Assembly: GCA_031267955.1 (NCBI GenBank)
Contig: JAIRYB010000097.1
Coordinates: forward strand, 1 to 9,898
Direction: 5' to 3'
Length of the DNA: 9,898 bases
Origin: Spirochaetaceae bacterium
Lineage (GTDB): Bacteria > Spirochaetota > Spirochaetia > Treponematales > Breznakiellaceae
How positions within the stretch are numbered: the stretch's first letter is position 1; every line of letters begins with the position of its first letter. This document shows positions 1 to 6,933 of this stretch, piece after piece. The position numbers and the translations under genes were made by a program. Under the pieces are notes generated by a model. That model saw nothing but the letters and a program-made list of their open reading frames with translations, did not search any database and was not told the origin of the DNA.

Positions 1-109
1 CCCGCGGTTTTCATACATTTTTTGGATATAAGCGCGGCAAGCTCCAAACCTGATCCCAAATCGACACTTTGGGCGGTTTAACTCGGCTGACTTTAGGAGT
101 TTTTACACC

Positions 110-889
110 ATGTCTTTACAGTTTGACCAGGACCGGATTAAAAAACGTATCAAGGAGAGCCTTGGCAAAATCTACGCCGAGGCGGACCCCTCTGCCCTGG
201 ATCAGTACCGCAGGCTGATCAAGCAGGAAGTTTCATTTTTCAAGCGTTCCTATTTTGCCGCGTATCTCCTTATGGAACTGGAGCAGCGGGGCGGCGGCAA
301 GCGTTACGGCGCTAACGGGCATCCCGGCCGGGGGAACCAGTCGGGAAGCCCCCGCAAATACGGAAACGAGGCGGAGCGCGCCGAGGACAGGCAGAAAGCC
401 GAAAAGGGGGATTACCCCCTGCCGGAAGAAGAATCGGTCAGGCTTTTTTTCAGCGTGGGCCGGAGCCGGAAGGTGTTCCCCCGCGAAATTCTGGGCCTTA
501 TTATCTCCAAAACGCTTATTGCCAAAGAGGATATAGGCGCTATCCGGATTCTGGACAACTATTCCTTTGTACAGGTCCGCGATACCGTGGCGGACAGTAT
601 TATCAGCGCCCTGAACGGGAATGTGTTCCGGGGAAGGCCGCTGCTGGTAAATTACGCCCGGATAAAGAAGGATGCCGAAACAGGCCCCGGCGGGGAAGAC
701 CGGCAAGACGATGCCCCCGAAGCCCCGGTCCGGGAAAAGCCGGACTTTGAAAGCGAAAGCGACGGCGGCGTTTCCGCCGGCGATCCCCGGGAATACGACC
801 CAGGCGATTCCGGCGCGGACCCAGACCCCGGCGCTTTGCCCGGAGATCCCTTAAACGAAGACGATTATAGCGATACAGAAGGCGTTTAG
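110..889 (+). CDS. Stand-alone DbpA-type RNA-binding domain protein
   Basis: 259 aa. Residues about 108-186 match the DbpA RNA-binding fold (an RRM-like domain normally found at the C-terminus of DEAD-box helicases). The diagnostic stretch is EDIGAIRILDNYSFVQV, followed by a helix with ADSIISALNG and a final strand GRPLLVNYARIK. There are no helicase motifs. The domain is preceded by a charged helical N-terminus (1-60) and a Gly/Arg/Asn-rich linker (60-107), and followed by an acidic, probably disordered tail (187-259). The likely role is cytoplasmic RNA binding, perhaps on rRNA or mRNA; the target is unknown. The ATG is supported by AGGAG at 95-99, ten bases upstream. The 3' end overlaps the convergent membrane-protein gene by 39 bp. 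I am confident about the domain but not about the biological role. Confidence 0.85.
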   Translation: MSLQFDQDRIKKRIKESLGKIYAEADPSALDQYRRLIKQEVSFFKRSYFAAYLLMELEQRGGGKRYGANGHPGRGNQSGSPRKYGNEAERAEDRQKAEKGDYPLPEEESVRLFFSVGRSRKVFPREILGLIISKTLIAKEDIGAIRILDNYSFVQVRDTVADSIISALNGNVFRGRPLLVNYARIKKDAETGPGGEDRQDDAPEAPVREKPDFESESDGGVSAGDPREYDPGDSGADPDPGALPGDPLNEDDYSDTEGV

Positions 890-2095
890 GGCTATTCCGG
901 CAAGAAGCAGTGTCCAGGAGACAATTTCAAGCACATAGGCCTTGCGGTTAAAGACGCGGGCAAGCTTTTCGGGGTCTCCGGGAACCGCGGCGCAGGGCGC
1001 GAATACGTCCAGGGGCGGCGCGGGCAGGGGGGCGTCTCCGTCTTTCCCGGCATCAGATCCGGTTCCGGCGCGGCCGGGGACGCCGAAGACATACCAGCGC
1101 GCGTTCTTTCCCGCCTCCTTTTCCGGTATTAAAAGGGGAATTTCCCCGTTTTCAATCTTTACGCGGAGTTCCTCGCCCAGAGTCCGGTAGCCTATGCCTA
1201 TGTATTCCTCGCCGCCGGGCAGGACGCCTTGCAGCCCGCCCCCGGAAAAATAGCGCAGGGGCAGGCGGACCATGTCACGGTAGGCGCGGTACACCCGGCC
1301 GCGCCACCAGAGATTGCGGTAAACCACGGTGAACACCAGGCCCGGCGGAATCAGGGGGAACAGGGGCAGGAGCATGGCGGCGAACGCGGCAATCACCGAA
1401 AGCTGGAAAACGGGCCGCTGCATATAGACAAGGACCATGATAAGCTGGGAAAAGGCCCCCAGGGCAAAGGCATAGGGGGTCAGGCTGTTCCAGTACTCGT
1501 TGCCCTGCCTGCCGGCCCTTATGGTCCGGACGGTAAGGGAACGGTCCGGGCCGTCGTAGAAAATTACCATCAGGGGCTTTTCTTTAGTTGACGCGAAGGC
1601 AAGCCGGTCGTTCGTCAAAACCAGCGCGCCGCCAACAAAAACCCTGGCCCCTTCGGTAAGGGAGGTAAGCTGCCCCCATTTTATGCGCTGGGGGGCTTCC
1701 TTGCCCGGATCAAAACTTTCGTGTACCGCCTTTCCCGCCGGGGATCTGGGGGAAGCGCCTTTGCCGCCCGGGGGCAGGCCCGCGGCCGTGCCGCCGGAAT
1801 CAGAATCGGGCGGCATGGGAAGCACGTAGGTCTGGGCGCCGGTGAGGGCCACCGGAACGGTCAGTTCCGCGCCTTTAATCCAGAGGGTGTGGCCGTCCGT
1901 AACCGATTCGAAGCCCCCGATAAAGCGGTACTCCCCCTCTCCGCCATGGCGGTAGGAGGAGTAATCCAGAAGCGGCCTAAGCCTGAGTTCCTCGAAACGC
2001 TGCCTGAAATAACGCCAGGTCCGGCGGACTAAAAAGGCCCCTATTATCGGGACAATCCCGTACCAGAAAGCGGCAAAGGCGAGAATCACTAGCAA
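851..2095 (-). CDS. Hypothetical four-helix membrane protein
   Basis: 414 aa; I do not recognise a named family. Predicted membrane segments by eye lie at residues 2-23, 202-223, 229-258 and 388-413. The first soluble segment (24-200) has a conserved-looking beta-rich part after a Gly/Pro-rich linker (about 98-125): WGQLTSLTEGARVFVGGAL and then PLMVIFYDG. The second soluble segment (259-387) ends in a Pro/Ala/Gly-rich linker (340-372) before the last helix. The start is TTG at 2095, chosen because TGAGG lies eight bases before it on the minus strand; a GTG two codons downstream is a weaker alternative. The gene is divergent from the metallo-hydrolase gene and overlaps the 3' end of the DbpA-domain gene by 39 bp. 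A paired, membrane-anchored regulatory or envelope role is possible, but nothing in the sequence fixes it. Confidence 0.75.
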   Translation of the reverse strand: MLVILAFAAFWYGIVPIIGAFLVRRTWRYFRQRFEELRLRPLLDYSSYRHGGEGEYRFIGGFESVTDGHTLWIKGAELTVPVALTGAQTYVLPMPPDSDSGGTAAGLPPGGKGASPRSPAGKAVHESFDPGKEAPQRIKWGQLTSLTEGARVFVGGALVLTNDRLAFASTKEKPLMVIFYDGPDRSLTVRTIRAGRQGNEYWNSLTPYAFALGAFSQLIMVLVYMQRPVFQLSVIAAFAAMLLPLFPLIPPGLVFTVVYRNLWWRGRVYRAYRDMVRLPLRYFSGGGLQGVLPGGEEYIGIGYRTLGEELRVKIENGEIPLLIPEKEAGKNARWYVFGVPGRAGTGSDAGKDGDAPLPAPPLDVFAPCAAVPGDPEKLARVFNRKAYVLEIVSWTLLLAGIALNAFCIAIIVFV

Positions 2096-2112
2096 ATCTA
2101 AAATCCTCAGTG

Positions 2113-2118
2113 TATTAT
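2113..2118 (+). promoter_or_regulatory. -10-like hexamer TATTAT, possible leaderless start
   Basis: TATTAT ends six bases before the ATG at 2125, so a transcript from it would begin at or next to the start codon. No Shine-Dalgarno sequence is present upstream of 2125 or of the alternative GTG at 2110. The -35 position (2090-2095, TAGCAA) is a poor match. Confidence 0.3.
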
Positions 2119-2124
2119 TCCCCC

Positions 2125-2835
2125 ATGGATAATTTTAAACCCGAGCCCCTGGTTGTCGGGGCCATTGCCACAAACTGCTGGATTGTCCCCGCCGCCCCGG
2201 CGGAGGGCGGGCTTTCCGGGGAATGCGTTGTAATCGATCCCGGAGACGAAGCCCCCCGTATTATAGCACAGCTTAAAGCCTTAAAACTCTACCCCCGGTA
2301 CATACTCCTTACCCACGGCCATTTTGACCATGTGGCGGCCCTGCCGGACCTTCTTTCCGCGCTTGCCGGCGATCCCGCGTTCGCCTCCCGCCCGGCCCCG
2401 GAAATCGCCATACACCGGGAAGACGCCGCCTATATCGGCCCCGGCGCCTACGAAACCCACCGCCGCAGCCTGGCCGCCGCGCCGGGCGGCAGCGATTATA
2501 TTGACCGGATATGGAAGCCCATGCCCGCGCCGGACCGCCTTCTTGGAGAGGGGGACCGCGTGGGGCCTTTCGCCGTGCTTCACACCCCGGGCCATACGCC
2601 CGGCTCGGTCTGTTTTTTTATGGAGCGGGAAAAGCTGCTGTTCAGCGGGGACACCCTGTTCCAGGGCGGCGAAGGCCGCACCGACCTGCCGGGCGGCGAT
2701 TACCGGGCTATCGTGAAAAGCCTTAAACGGCTTCTGGCCATGGACGGCGGCATAGCCGTTTTCCCGGGACACGAGGGGACGACTACGATTGGGGAGGAAC
2801 GGCGGTACTACGCCGCCGGCGGTTTCCTTAACTGA
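2125..2835 (+). CDS. MBL-fold metallo-hydrolase (glyoxalase II-like)
   Basis: 236 aa from the ATG at 2125; an in-frame GTG at 2110 would add five residues. The complete metal site of the metallo-beta-lactamase superfamily is present: THGHFDH (His64, His66, Asp68, His69), His157 in HTPGHTPGS, Asp176 in FSGDTLF and His216 in FPGHEG. The length and the order of these motifs resemble the short glyoxalase II-like bacterial hydrolases (YcbL type), which hydrolyse thioesters or related esters with two bound zinc or iron ions in the cytoplasm. The exact substrate cannot be told from sequence. Neither candidate start has a visible ribosome-binding site, unlike most genes here. The gene is divergent from the membrane-protein gene and convergent with proS. 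Confidence 0.9.
   Translation: MDNFKPEPLVVGAIATNCWIVPAAPAEGGLSGECVVIDPGDEAPRIIAQLKALKLYPRYILLTHGHFDHVAALPDLLSALAGDPAFASRPAPEIAIHREDAAYIGPGAYETHRRSLAAAPGGSDYIDRIWKPMPAPDRLLGEGDRVGPFAVLHTPGHTPGSVCFFMEREKLLFSGDTLFQGGEGRTDLPGGDYRAIVKSLKRLLAMDGGIAVFPGHEGTTTIGEERRYYAAGGFLN
2132..2159 (-). promoter_or_regulatory. Possible sigma-70 promoter for the membrane-protein gene
   Basis: On the minus strand, CCGACA (2154-2159) and TAAAAT (2132-2137) are separated by 16 bp. This would start transcription near 2125 and give a leader of about 30 nt carrying the TGAGG ribosome site. The elements lie inside the first codons of the divergent hydrolase gene, which the roughly 29-bp gap makes unavoidable. Match by eye only. 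Confidence 0.3.
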
Positions 2836-2863
2836 GCCGGTTTCAAAACCCGGCAGGCACGGA

Positions 2864-2892
2864 CCCGGAAAGGCCGCGGGCCCGGAAAGGCC
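2864..2892. repeat. Short direct repeat CCCGGAAAGGCC, two copies
   Basis: The 12-base unit occurs at 2864-2875 and again at 2881-2892, a 17-bp period. The second copy supplies the loop and right arm of the spacer hairpin. Confidence 0.6.
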
Positions 2893-2895
2893 CGC
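2876..2895. terminator. GC hairpin in the convergent spacer
   Basis: A perfect 7-bp stem (GCGGGCC / GGCCCGC) with a six-base loop sits between the converging ends of the MBL hydrolase and proS. It may act as a bidirectional transcription barrier, but there is no T-run on either side, so it is not a classic intrinsic terminator. Confidence 0.3.
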
Positions 2896-2938
2896 CGTCA
2901 CAGGGCGGCGGCGCGTTGCCGGCCCGGTTAAAACGATC

Positions 2939-4765
2939 TCAGCTATTGATCCGCGCCATTTCGGCAAGCACCTGCGATGAAAGCGCCTCCGCCGCAAGGG
3001 AAAGCTCCACAAGCCGGCCGTTTTTTTCGGCGCGGCTCTTCACTTCCACCCGGGGGACGTCCCCCGAAAGCTCCCTGCCGCCCACCACGACACGGAAAGG
3101 AATGCCGGTAAGATCGGCGTCGTTAAATTTCACCCCCGGCCGTTCGTCACGGTCGTCCAGCAGTGTTTCCACCCCAAGATTTTCAAGTTCCCCGGCAAGG
3201 GCGTCCGCCGCGTCCTTTACCGCCCCCTCGTATTTAATGGGGATGATAATTACATGATAGGGCGCTATTGTCACGGGCCAGACGATCCCGGAGTCGTCGT
3301 GATGTTCCTCGATCACGCTGGCCAGGGTGCGGTCAACCCCGATACCGTAGCAGCCCATGGTAGGAACCCGCGATTTGCCGTTCTCGTCAAGGTAGCTTAA
3401 GCCCATGGATCTTGTGTACTTGTACCCGAGTTTGAAAATATGCCCCAGCTCGTTGCCTCGCTTTTCGTACAGCTTCCCCCCGCAGGCAGGGCAAAGATCC
3501 CCCGCTTTTACGGTACGCAGATCCGCCACGAGCCAGGGGGTAAAATCCCTGCCGTAAACGACGTGCCGGTAGTGAAGGTCTTTTTCCAGCGCGCCGGTAA
3601 CCGCGTCGCAAAGCGCGGTAACGGTCTCGTCGGCGATCACCGGGACGCTGCCAAGGCCCACAGGCCCGGCAAAACCCAGCGGCGCGCCGGTAAGGCGCTC
3701 CACGTCGCTGTCCTGGGCAAGCGTTACCTCCGCCGCCTTGAGCGCCGCCGCCAGCTTTACCTCGTTCACGTCAAGGTCGCCCCGGATAAGCACGGCAAAG
3801 AACGCCTCGCCGTACACTTCCGGCGCGTCGGGCGCGGGCCTGCGGCGCTCCAGCCCGGAACAGCCGGGGGCCCCGCTTAGATCAAGCTCCACATTCGCCG
3901 CCCGGTAGATCAATGTCTTGATAAACCGATCCGCGCCGGTCTTGAGAAAGGCGCACAATTCTTCGATGGTGCGTACCGCGGGCGTGTCGATCTTTTCTAT
4001 CGCGGGGGCGGCCTCCGCGCCGGGGGAGGCGGGGACGCTGTAGTCCTTCTTGCAGGAAGCCTTCTCCACGTTGGCCGCGTAAGCGCAGGCTCCGCACAGA
4101 ATCAGCGTGTTGTCGCCGATCTCGCTTTCCACCATAAATTCTTCGGAGCCGCTGCCCCCCATGGCCCCGGAATCGGCCCGCACCGGAATCACCGTAAGGC
4201 CGCAGCGCTTAAAGATACGGCGGTAGGCGCGGCCCATAGCATCGTAGTGTTCGTCCAAACTCGCGTCGTCGGTGTGGAAAGAGTACGCGTCCTTCATTAC
4301 AAATTCGCGGCCGCGCATCACCCCGTAGCGCGGGCGGATCTCGTCGCGGTATTTGGTATTGATCTGGTAAAGCGACAGGGGGAGCTGCCGGTAGCTGGAA
4401 AGCTCGTCCCGTACCAGGGCGCTGAAAGCCTCTTCCGCGGTAGGAGAAACCACAAAATCATTTCCCAGCCGGTTCTTCACCCGCAGCAGGCTTTCGCCCA
4501 TGGATTCCCAGCGGCCCGATTCCTTCCACAGTTCCCCCGGCACCACCACCGTCGGCTTAATCTCAAGGGAGCCGATAGCGTCCATTTCTTCCCGCAGAAT
4601 CTGCTCTACTTTCCGGAAAGAACGAAGCCCCAGGGGCAGGTAGGCAAAAAGGCCGTTGGCAAGTTTGCGCAGCATCCCCGCCCGGAACATCAGCCGGTGG
4701 CTGGCAATAACCGCGTCGCCCGGATCTTCCCGCAGGGTGGGGATAAAACTTTGAGTGATTTTCAT
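2939..4765 (-). CDS. proS: Prolyl-tRNA synthetase, bacterial type with editing domain
   Basis: 608 aa. It charges tRNA-Pro with proline in the cytoplasm. The class II core is clear: the TAEE loop at 109-112, motif 2 spanning about 136-163 with RYGVMRGREFVMKDAYSF, and motif 3 GCYGIGVDR at 471-479. The INS (YbaK-like) domain, which hydrolyses mischarged Ala-tRNA-Pro, occupies about 240-415; it holds an extra Pro/Gly-rich stretch near 291-318. Two cysteine pairs (CGAC at 224-227, CPAC at 425-428) flank the insertion. The anticodon-binding domain is about 501-600. Length fits the ProS type 1 family (about 570-620). The ATG at 4765 fits the family N-terminus (MKITQSFIPTLRE), but no proper ribosome site precedes it. 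The gene lies downstream of pckG across 181 bp containing three hairpins. Confidence 0.97.
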   Translation of the reverse strand: MKITQSFIPTLREDPGDAVIASHRLMFRAGMLRKLANGLFAYLPLGLRSFRKVEQILREEMDAIGSLEIKPTVVVPGELWKESGRWESMGESLLRVKNRLGNDFVVSPTAEEAFSALVRDELSSYRQLPLSLYQINTKYRDEIRPRYGVMRGREFVMKDAYSFHTDDASLDEHYDAMGRAYRRIFKRCGLTVIPVRADSGAMGGSGSEEFMVESEIGDNTLILCGACAYAANVEKASCKKDYSVPASPGAEAAPAIEKIDTPAVRTIEELCAFLKTGADRFIKTLIYRAANVELDLSGAPGCSGLERRRPAPDAPEVYGEAFFAVLIRGDLDVNEVKLAAALKAAEVTLAQDSDVERLTGAPLGFAGPVGLGSVPVIADETVTALCDAVTGALEKDLHYRHVVYGRDFTPWLVADLRTVKAGDLCPACGGKLYEKRGNELGHIFKLGYKYTRSMGLSYLDENGKSRVPTMGCYGIGVDRTLASVIEEHHDDSGIVWPVTIAPYHVIIIPIKYEGAVKDAADALAGELENLGVETLLDDRDERPGVKFNDADLTGIPFRVVVGGRELSGDVPRVEVKSRAEKNGRLVELSLAAEALSSQVLAEMARINS

Positions 4766-4771
4766 TGCCCA

Positions 4772-4777
4772 ATCATA
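4772..4777 (-). promoter_or_regulatory. -10-like hexamer TATGAT just before proS
   Basis: On the minus strand TATGAT is followed by exactly six bases (TGGGCA) and then the proS ATG. This places the expected transcription start at the start codon itself. The -35 position (4795-4800, TTCCCC) is weak. The same six-base geometry occurs before the MBL hydrolase gene. Confidence 0.3.
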
Positions 4778-4816
4778 GCGGAAAAACCCGCCCTGGGGAA
4801 GTACTTACGTCAAACA

Positions 4817-4851
4817 GCAGGCGGCAAAGTTCCGTGCTCTTTGCCGCCTGC
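4817..4851. repeat. Inverted repeat 1 of the pckG-proS spacer
   Basis: A perfect 13-bp stem (GCAGGCGGCAAAG at 4817-4829 with its complement at 4839-4851) and a nine-base loop. It is the member nearest to proS and directly abuts the second hairpin. No T-run follows it on either strand. Confidence 0.85.
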
Positions 4852-4885
4852 CAAGCCAACCGCCACCATCAAAGGCGGTGGCTTG
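4852..4885. repeat. Inverted repeat 2 of the pckG-proS spacer
   Basis: CAAGCCAACCGCC (4852-4864) pairs with GGCGGTGGCTTG (4874-4885) as a 12-bp stem with one bulged A and a nine-base loop. It starts at the base immediately after inverted repeat 1. Confidence 0.8.
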
Positions 4886-4896
4886 AATGAGGGGGC

Positions 4897-4926
4897 CTGT
4901 CTATGATGCGCCTGCATCATAGACAG
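4897..4926. repeat. Inverted repeat 3 of the pckG-proS spacer
   Basis: A perfect 13-bp stem (CTGTCTATGATGC at 4897-4909 with its complement at 4914-4926) and a four-base loop. It begins 20 bases after the pckG stop codon in the direction of transcription. It is the most likely of the three to end or protect the pckG mRNA, though a T-run is absent. Confidence 0.85.
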
Positions 4927-4946
4927 ACTCTGATTGCAATTGTTCC

Positions 4947-6782
4947 TTATCCTTGCCCGTTAAGCCGCTTTTCAATCGCGTCAAGCTCGGCGTACAGCTC
5001 CGGGGGAAGCTTGGCGCCGAACTTCGGGTAGTGGTTCTGCCGCACGTCGGCGATTTCCTTTTTCCAGCCCTCGATATCCACCGAGCAAAGCTCCTCCATC
5101 GTCCCGCTGCCCACGCCTTCCGGCGCGGCGATTGAGCCGGGTTTCGGGAGCCTGCCGATGGGCGTCTCCACAGAGTTGTCTTTCCCGTCGCAGCGCTCGA
5201 AAATCCAGGCCAGCACCCGGCTGTTTTCGCCGTAGCCCGGCCACATAAATTTGCCGTCCTTGTCCTTGCGGAACCAGTTGACAAAGAATATCTTGGGCAG
5301 TTTCGATTCGTCGTGGGTTTTGCCTATATTGATCCAGTGCTTGAAGTAGTCGCCCATGTGGTAGCCGCAGAAGGGCAGCATGGCGAAAGGATCGCGCCGT
5401 ACCTGCCCTACCTGGTCGGAAATGACCGCGGCGGTAACTTCCGAACCCGTGATCGAACCCATAAAAACGCCGTGAATCCAGTCCCGGCTCTGGTTTACCA
5501 GCGGGATCGTGCCGGGCCGCCGCCCCCCAAAGAGGAACGCGCTGATCGGCACGCCTTTCGGGTCCTCCCATTCCGGGGCGATTACCGGGCACTGATTCGC
5601 CGGCGCGGTAAACCGGGCGTTGGGGTGGGCGATCTCCTCGCCCTTGGGGCTTTTGTCGGTCTGGGGCGCCGGCTTTTTCTGCCCCTTCCAGTCGGTAATT
5701 TCCTTGCCCGGGGCACCGTGGCCTATCATCTCCCACCAGATATCGCCGTCCTCGGTAAGGCCGCAGTTGGTAAAGATCGTGTTTTTCTTGATAGACTCCA
5801 TCGCGTTTAGGTTGGAGTCGTTGTTGGTCCCCGGCGCCACGCCGAAGAAACCCGCTTCCGGGTTAATCGCGTAAAGCCGGCCGTCCGCGCCGAATTTCAT
5901 CCAGGCAATATCGTCGCCCACCGTCTGGACCTTCCAGCCCGGCAGCGTGGGGATAAGCATCGCCAGATTCGTCTTGCCGCACGCCGAAGGGAACGCGCCG
6001 GTAATGTACTTCACCTTCCCCTCGGGGCTGGTAATCTTGAGGATGAGCATGTGCTCGGCCAGCCAGCCCTCGTCGCGGGCCAGGACCGAGGCGATACGCA
6101 GGGCCAGGCATTTCTTGCCGAGCAGCGCGTTCCCGCCGTAGCCCGAGCCGTAGGACCAGATCTCGCGGGTTTCGGGGAAATGGCTGATATACTTGTGCTC
6201 CATAGGGGCGCAGGGCCACTTGCCGCCGTCCGATTCGCCCGAAGCCAGCGGTTTTCCCACGGAGTGATAGCAGGGAACATAGAAACCGTCTTCGCCCAGG
6301 GCGTCAAGGACCCTCGTCCCCACCCTCGTCATAATGTGCATATTGGCCACAACGTAAGGCGAATCCGTAATCTCAACCCCGATCTTGGCAATATCGGACC
6401 CTACCGGCCCCATGGAGAACGGGATCACGTACATAACCCGGCCCTTCATGCTTCCGCGGTACAGCTCCGTCATGTTTTTTTTCAGTTCCGCCGGGTCGAT
6501 CCAGTTGTTCGTAGGCCCCGCGTCCTCCTGTTTTTCGCTCGCTATGTAGGTGCGGTTCTCAACCCGCGCCACATCCGAAGGATCCGATCGGAAAAGGAAA
6601 CTGTTGGGCCGTTTCCCGCTGTCCAGGGGGTTGGCAAGCCCCGCGTCAAGCGTAATCCTTATCATCTGGTCATATTCGGCCTGGCTGCCGTCGCAGATCT
6701 CTACAGAATCCGGAGTCATCAGGGCGGCCGCTTCCTCTACCCATTTCTTCAACCCCGCGTGTTTCAAATCTTCTTTTTTCAT
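4947..6782 (-). CDS. pckG: Phosphoenolpyruvate carboxykinase (GTP)
   Basis: 611 aa. It interconverts oxaloacetate + GTP and PEP + GDP + CO2 in the cytoplasm. In anaerobes it can run toward oxaloacetate, feeding C4 metabolism. The GTP-type family is clear over the whole length. The P-loop is GAFPSACGKTN at 262-272 with the family's reactive Cys268. Kinase motif 2 is VGDDIAWM (288-295). Lys224, His244 and Asp291 fit the Mn-binding residues, and Arg73 in ARVENR fits substrate binding. FTAPANQCP (391-399) lies in the nucleotide-binding region. The start was set at ATG 6782, since GAGGAG lies four bases upstream and the family N-terminus begins here; a longer in-frame reading to 6911 would run through the promoter. 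Nothing looks broken. Confidence 0.97.
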   Translation of the reverse strand: MKKEDLKHAGLKKWVEEAAALMTPDSVEICDGSQAEYDQMIRITLDAGLANPLDSGKRPNSFLFRSDPSDVARVENRTYIASEKQEDAGPTNNWIDPAELKKNMTELYRGSMKGRVMYVIPFSMGPVGSDIAKIGVEITDSPYVVANMHIMTRVGTRVLDALGEDGFYVPCYHSVGKPLASGESDGGKWPCAPMEHKYISHFPETREIWSYGSGYGGNALLGKKCLALRIASVLARDEGWLAEHMLILKITSPEGKVKYITGAFPSACGKTNLAMLIPTLPGWKVQTVGDDIAWMKFGADGRLYAINPEAGFFGVAPGTNNDSNLNAMESIKKNTIFTNCGLTEDGDIWWEMIGHGAPGKEITDWKGQKKPAPQTDKSPKGEEIAHPNARFTAPANQCPVIAPEWEDPKGVPISAFLFGGRRPGTIPLVNQSRDWIHGVFMGSITGSEVTAAVISDQVGQVRRDPFAMLPFCGYHMGDYFKHWINIGKTHDESKLPKIFFVNWFRKDKDGKFMWPGYGENSRVLAWIFERCDGKDNSVETPIGRLPKPGSIAAPEGVGSGTMEELCSVDIEGWKKEIADVRQNHYPKFGAKLPPELYAELDAIEKRLNGQG

Positions 6783-6882
6783 AATTCTCCTCAATATAAA
6801 ATAAATGGCGTTCAGCCGCCGCGTCGCCCGGCCGCGCTTTTGATCAGCAGGGGACCCAAAGAATTTAAATCCCCCTACGTAT

Positions 6883-6911
6883 ATAGTATAAATAACCGGG
6901 CTTTTTCGCAA
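6883..6911 (-). promoter_or_regulatory. Likely sigma-70 promoter of pckG
   Basis: On the minus strand TTGCGA (6906-6911) is separated by 17 bp from TACTAT (6883-6888); an overlapping TATACT lies at 6885-6890. Transcription would start near 6876, giving a leader of about 95 nt that ends in the GAGGAG ribosome site. The leader begins with a 5-bp inverted repeat (TCCCC at 6870-6874 against GGGGA at 6850-6854) enclosing the palindrome ATTTAAAT (6863-6870), which might be an operator. This AT-rich patch stands out from its GC-rich surroundings. Confidence 0.45.
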
Positions 6912-6933
6912 GTGCCGCCGGATTCCGGAGCGT

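Noticed and set aside
1..81. Open frame of 26 codons ending in TAA before the DbpA-domain gene, possibly the tail of an upstream gene
   Set aside because: Too short and without recognisable sequence; another frame (stop near 51) is equally plausible, so no partial gene was called.
2281..3012. Minus-strand open frame of 243 codons opposite the MBL hydrolase
   Set aside because: Shadow of a gene with intact metal-site motifs; it also runs into the proS coding end.
4766..4946. T-box or amino-acid attenuator upstream of proS
   Set aside because: No T-box consensus sequence, no proline-rich leader peptide and no terminator with a T-run were found.
6783..6911. 43-codon N-terminal extension of pckG
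   Set aside because: It runs through the predicted promoter and leader, has no ribosome site, and is not part of the family; ATG 6782 has GAGGAG.
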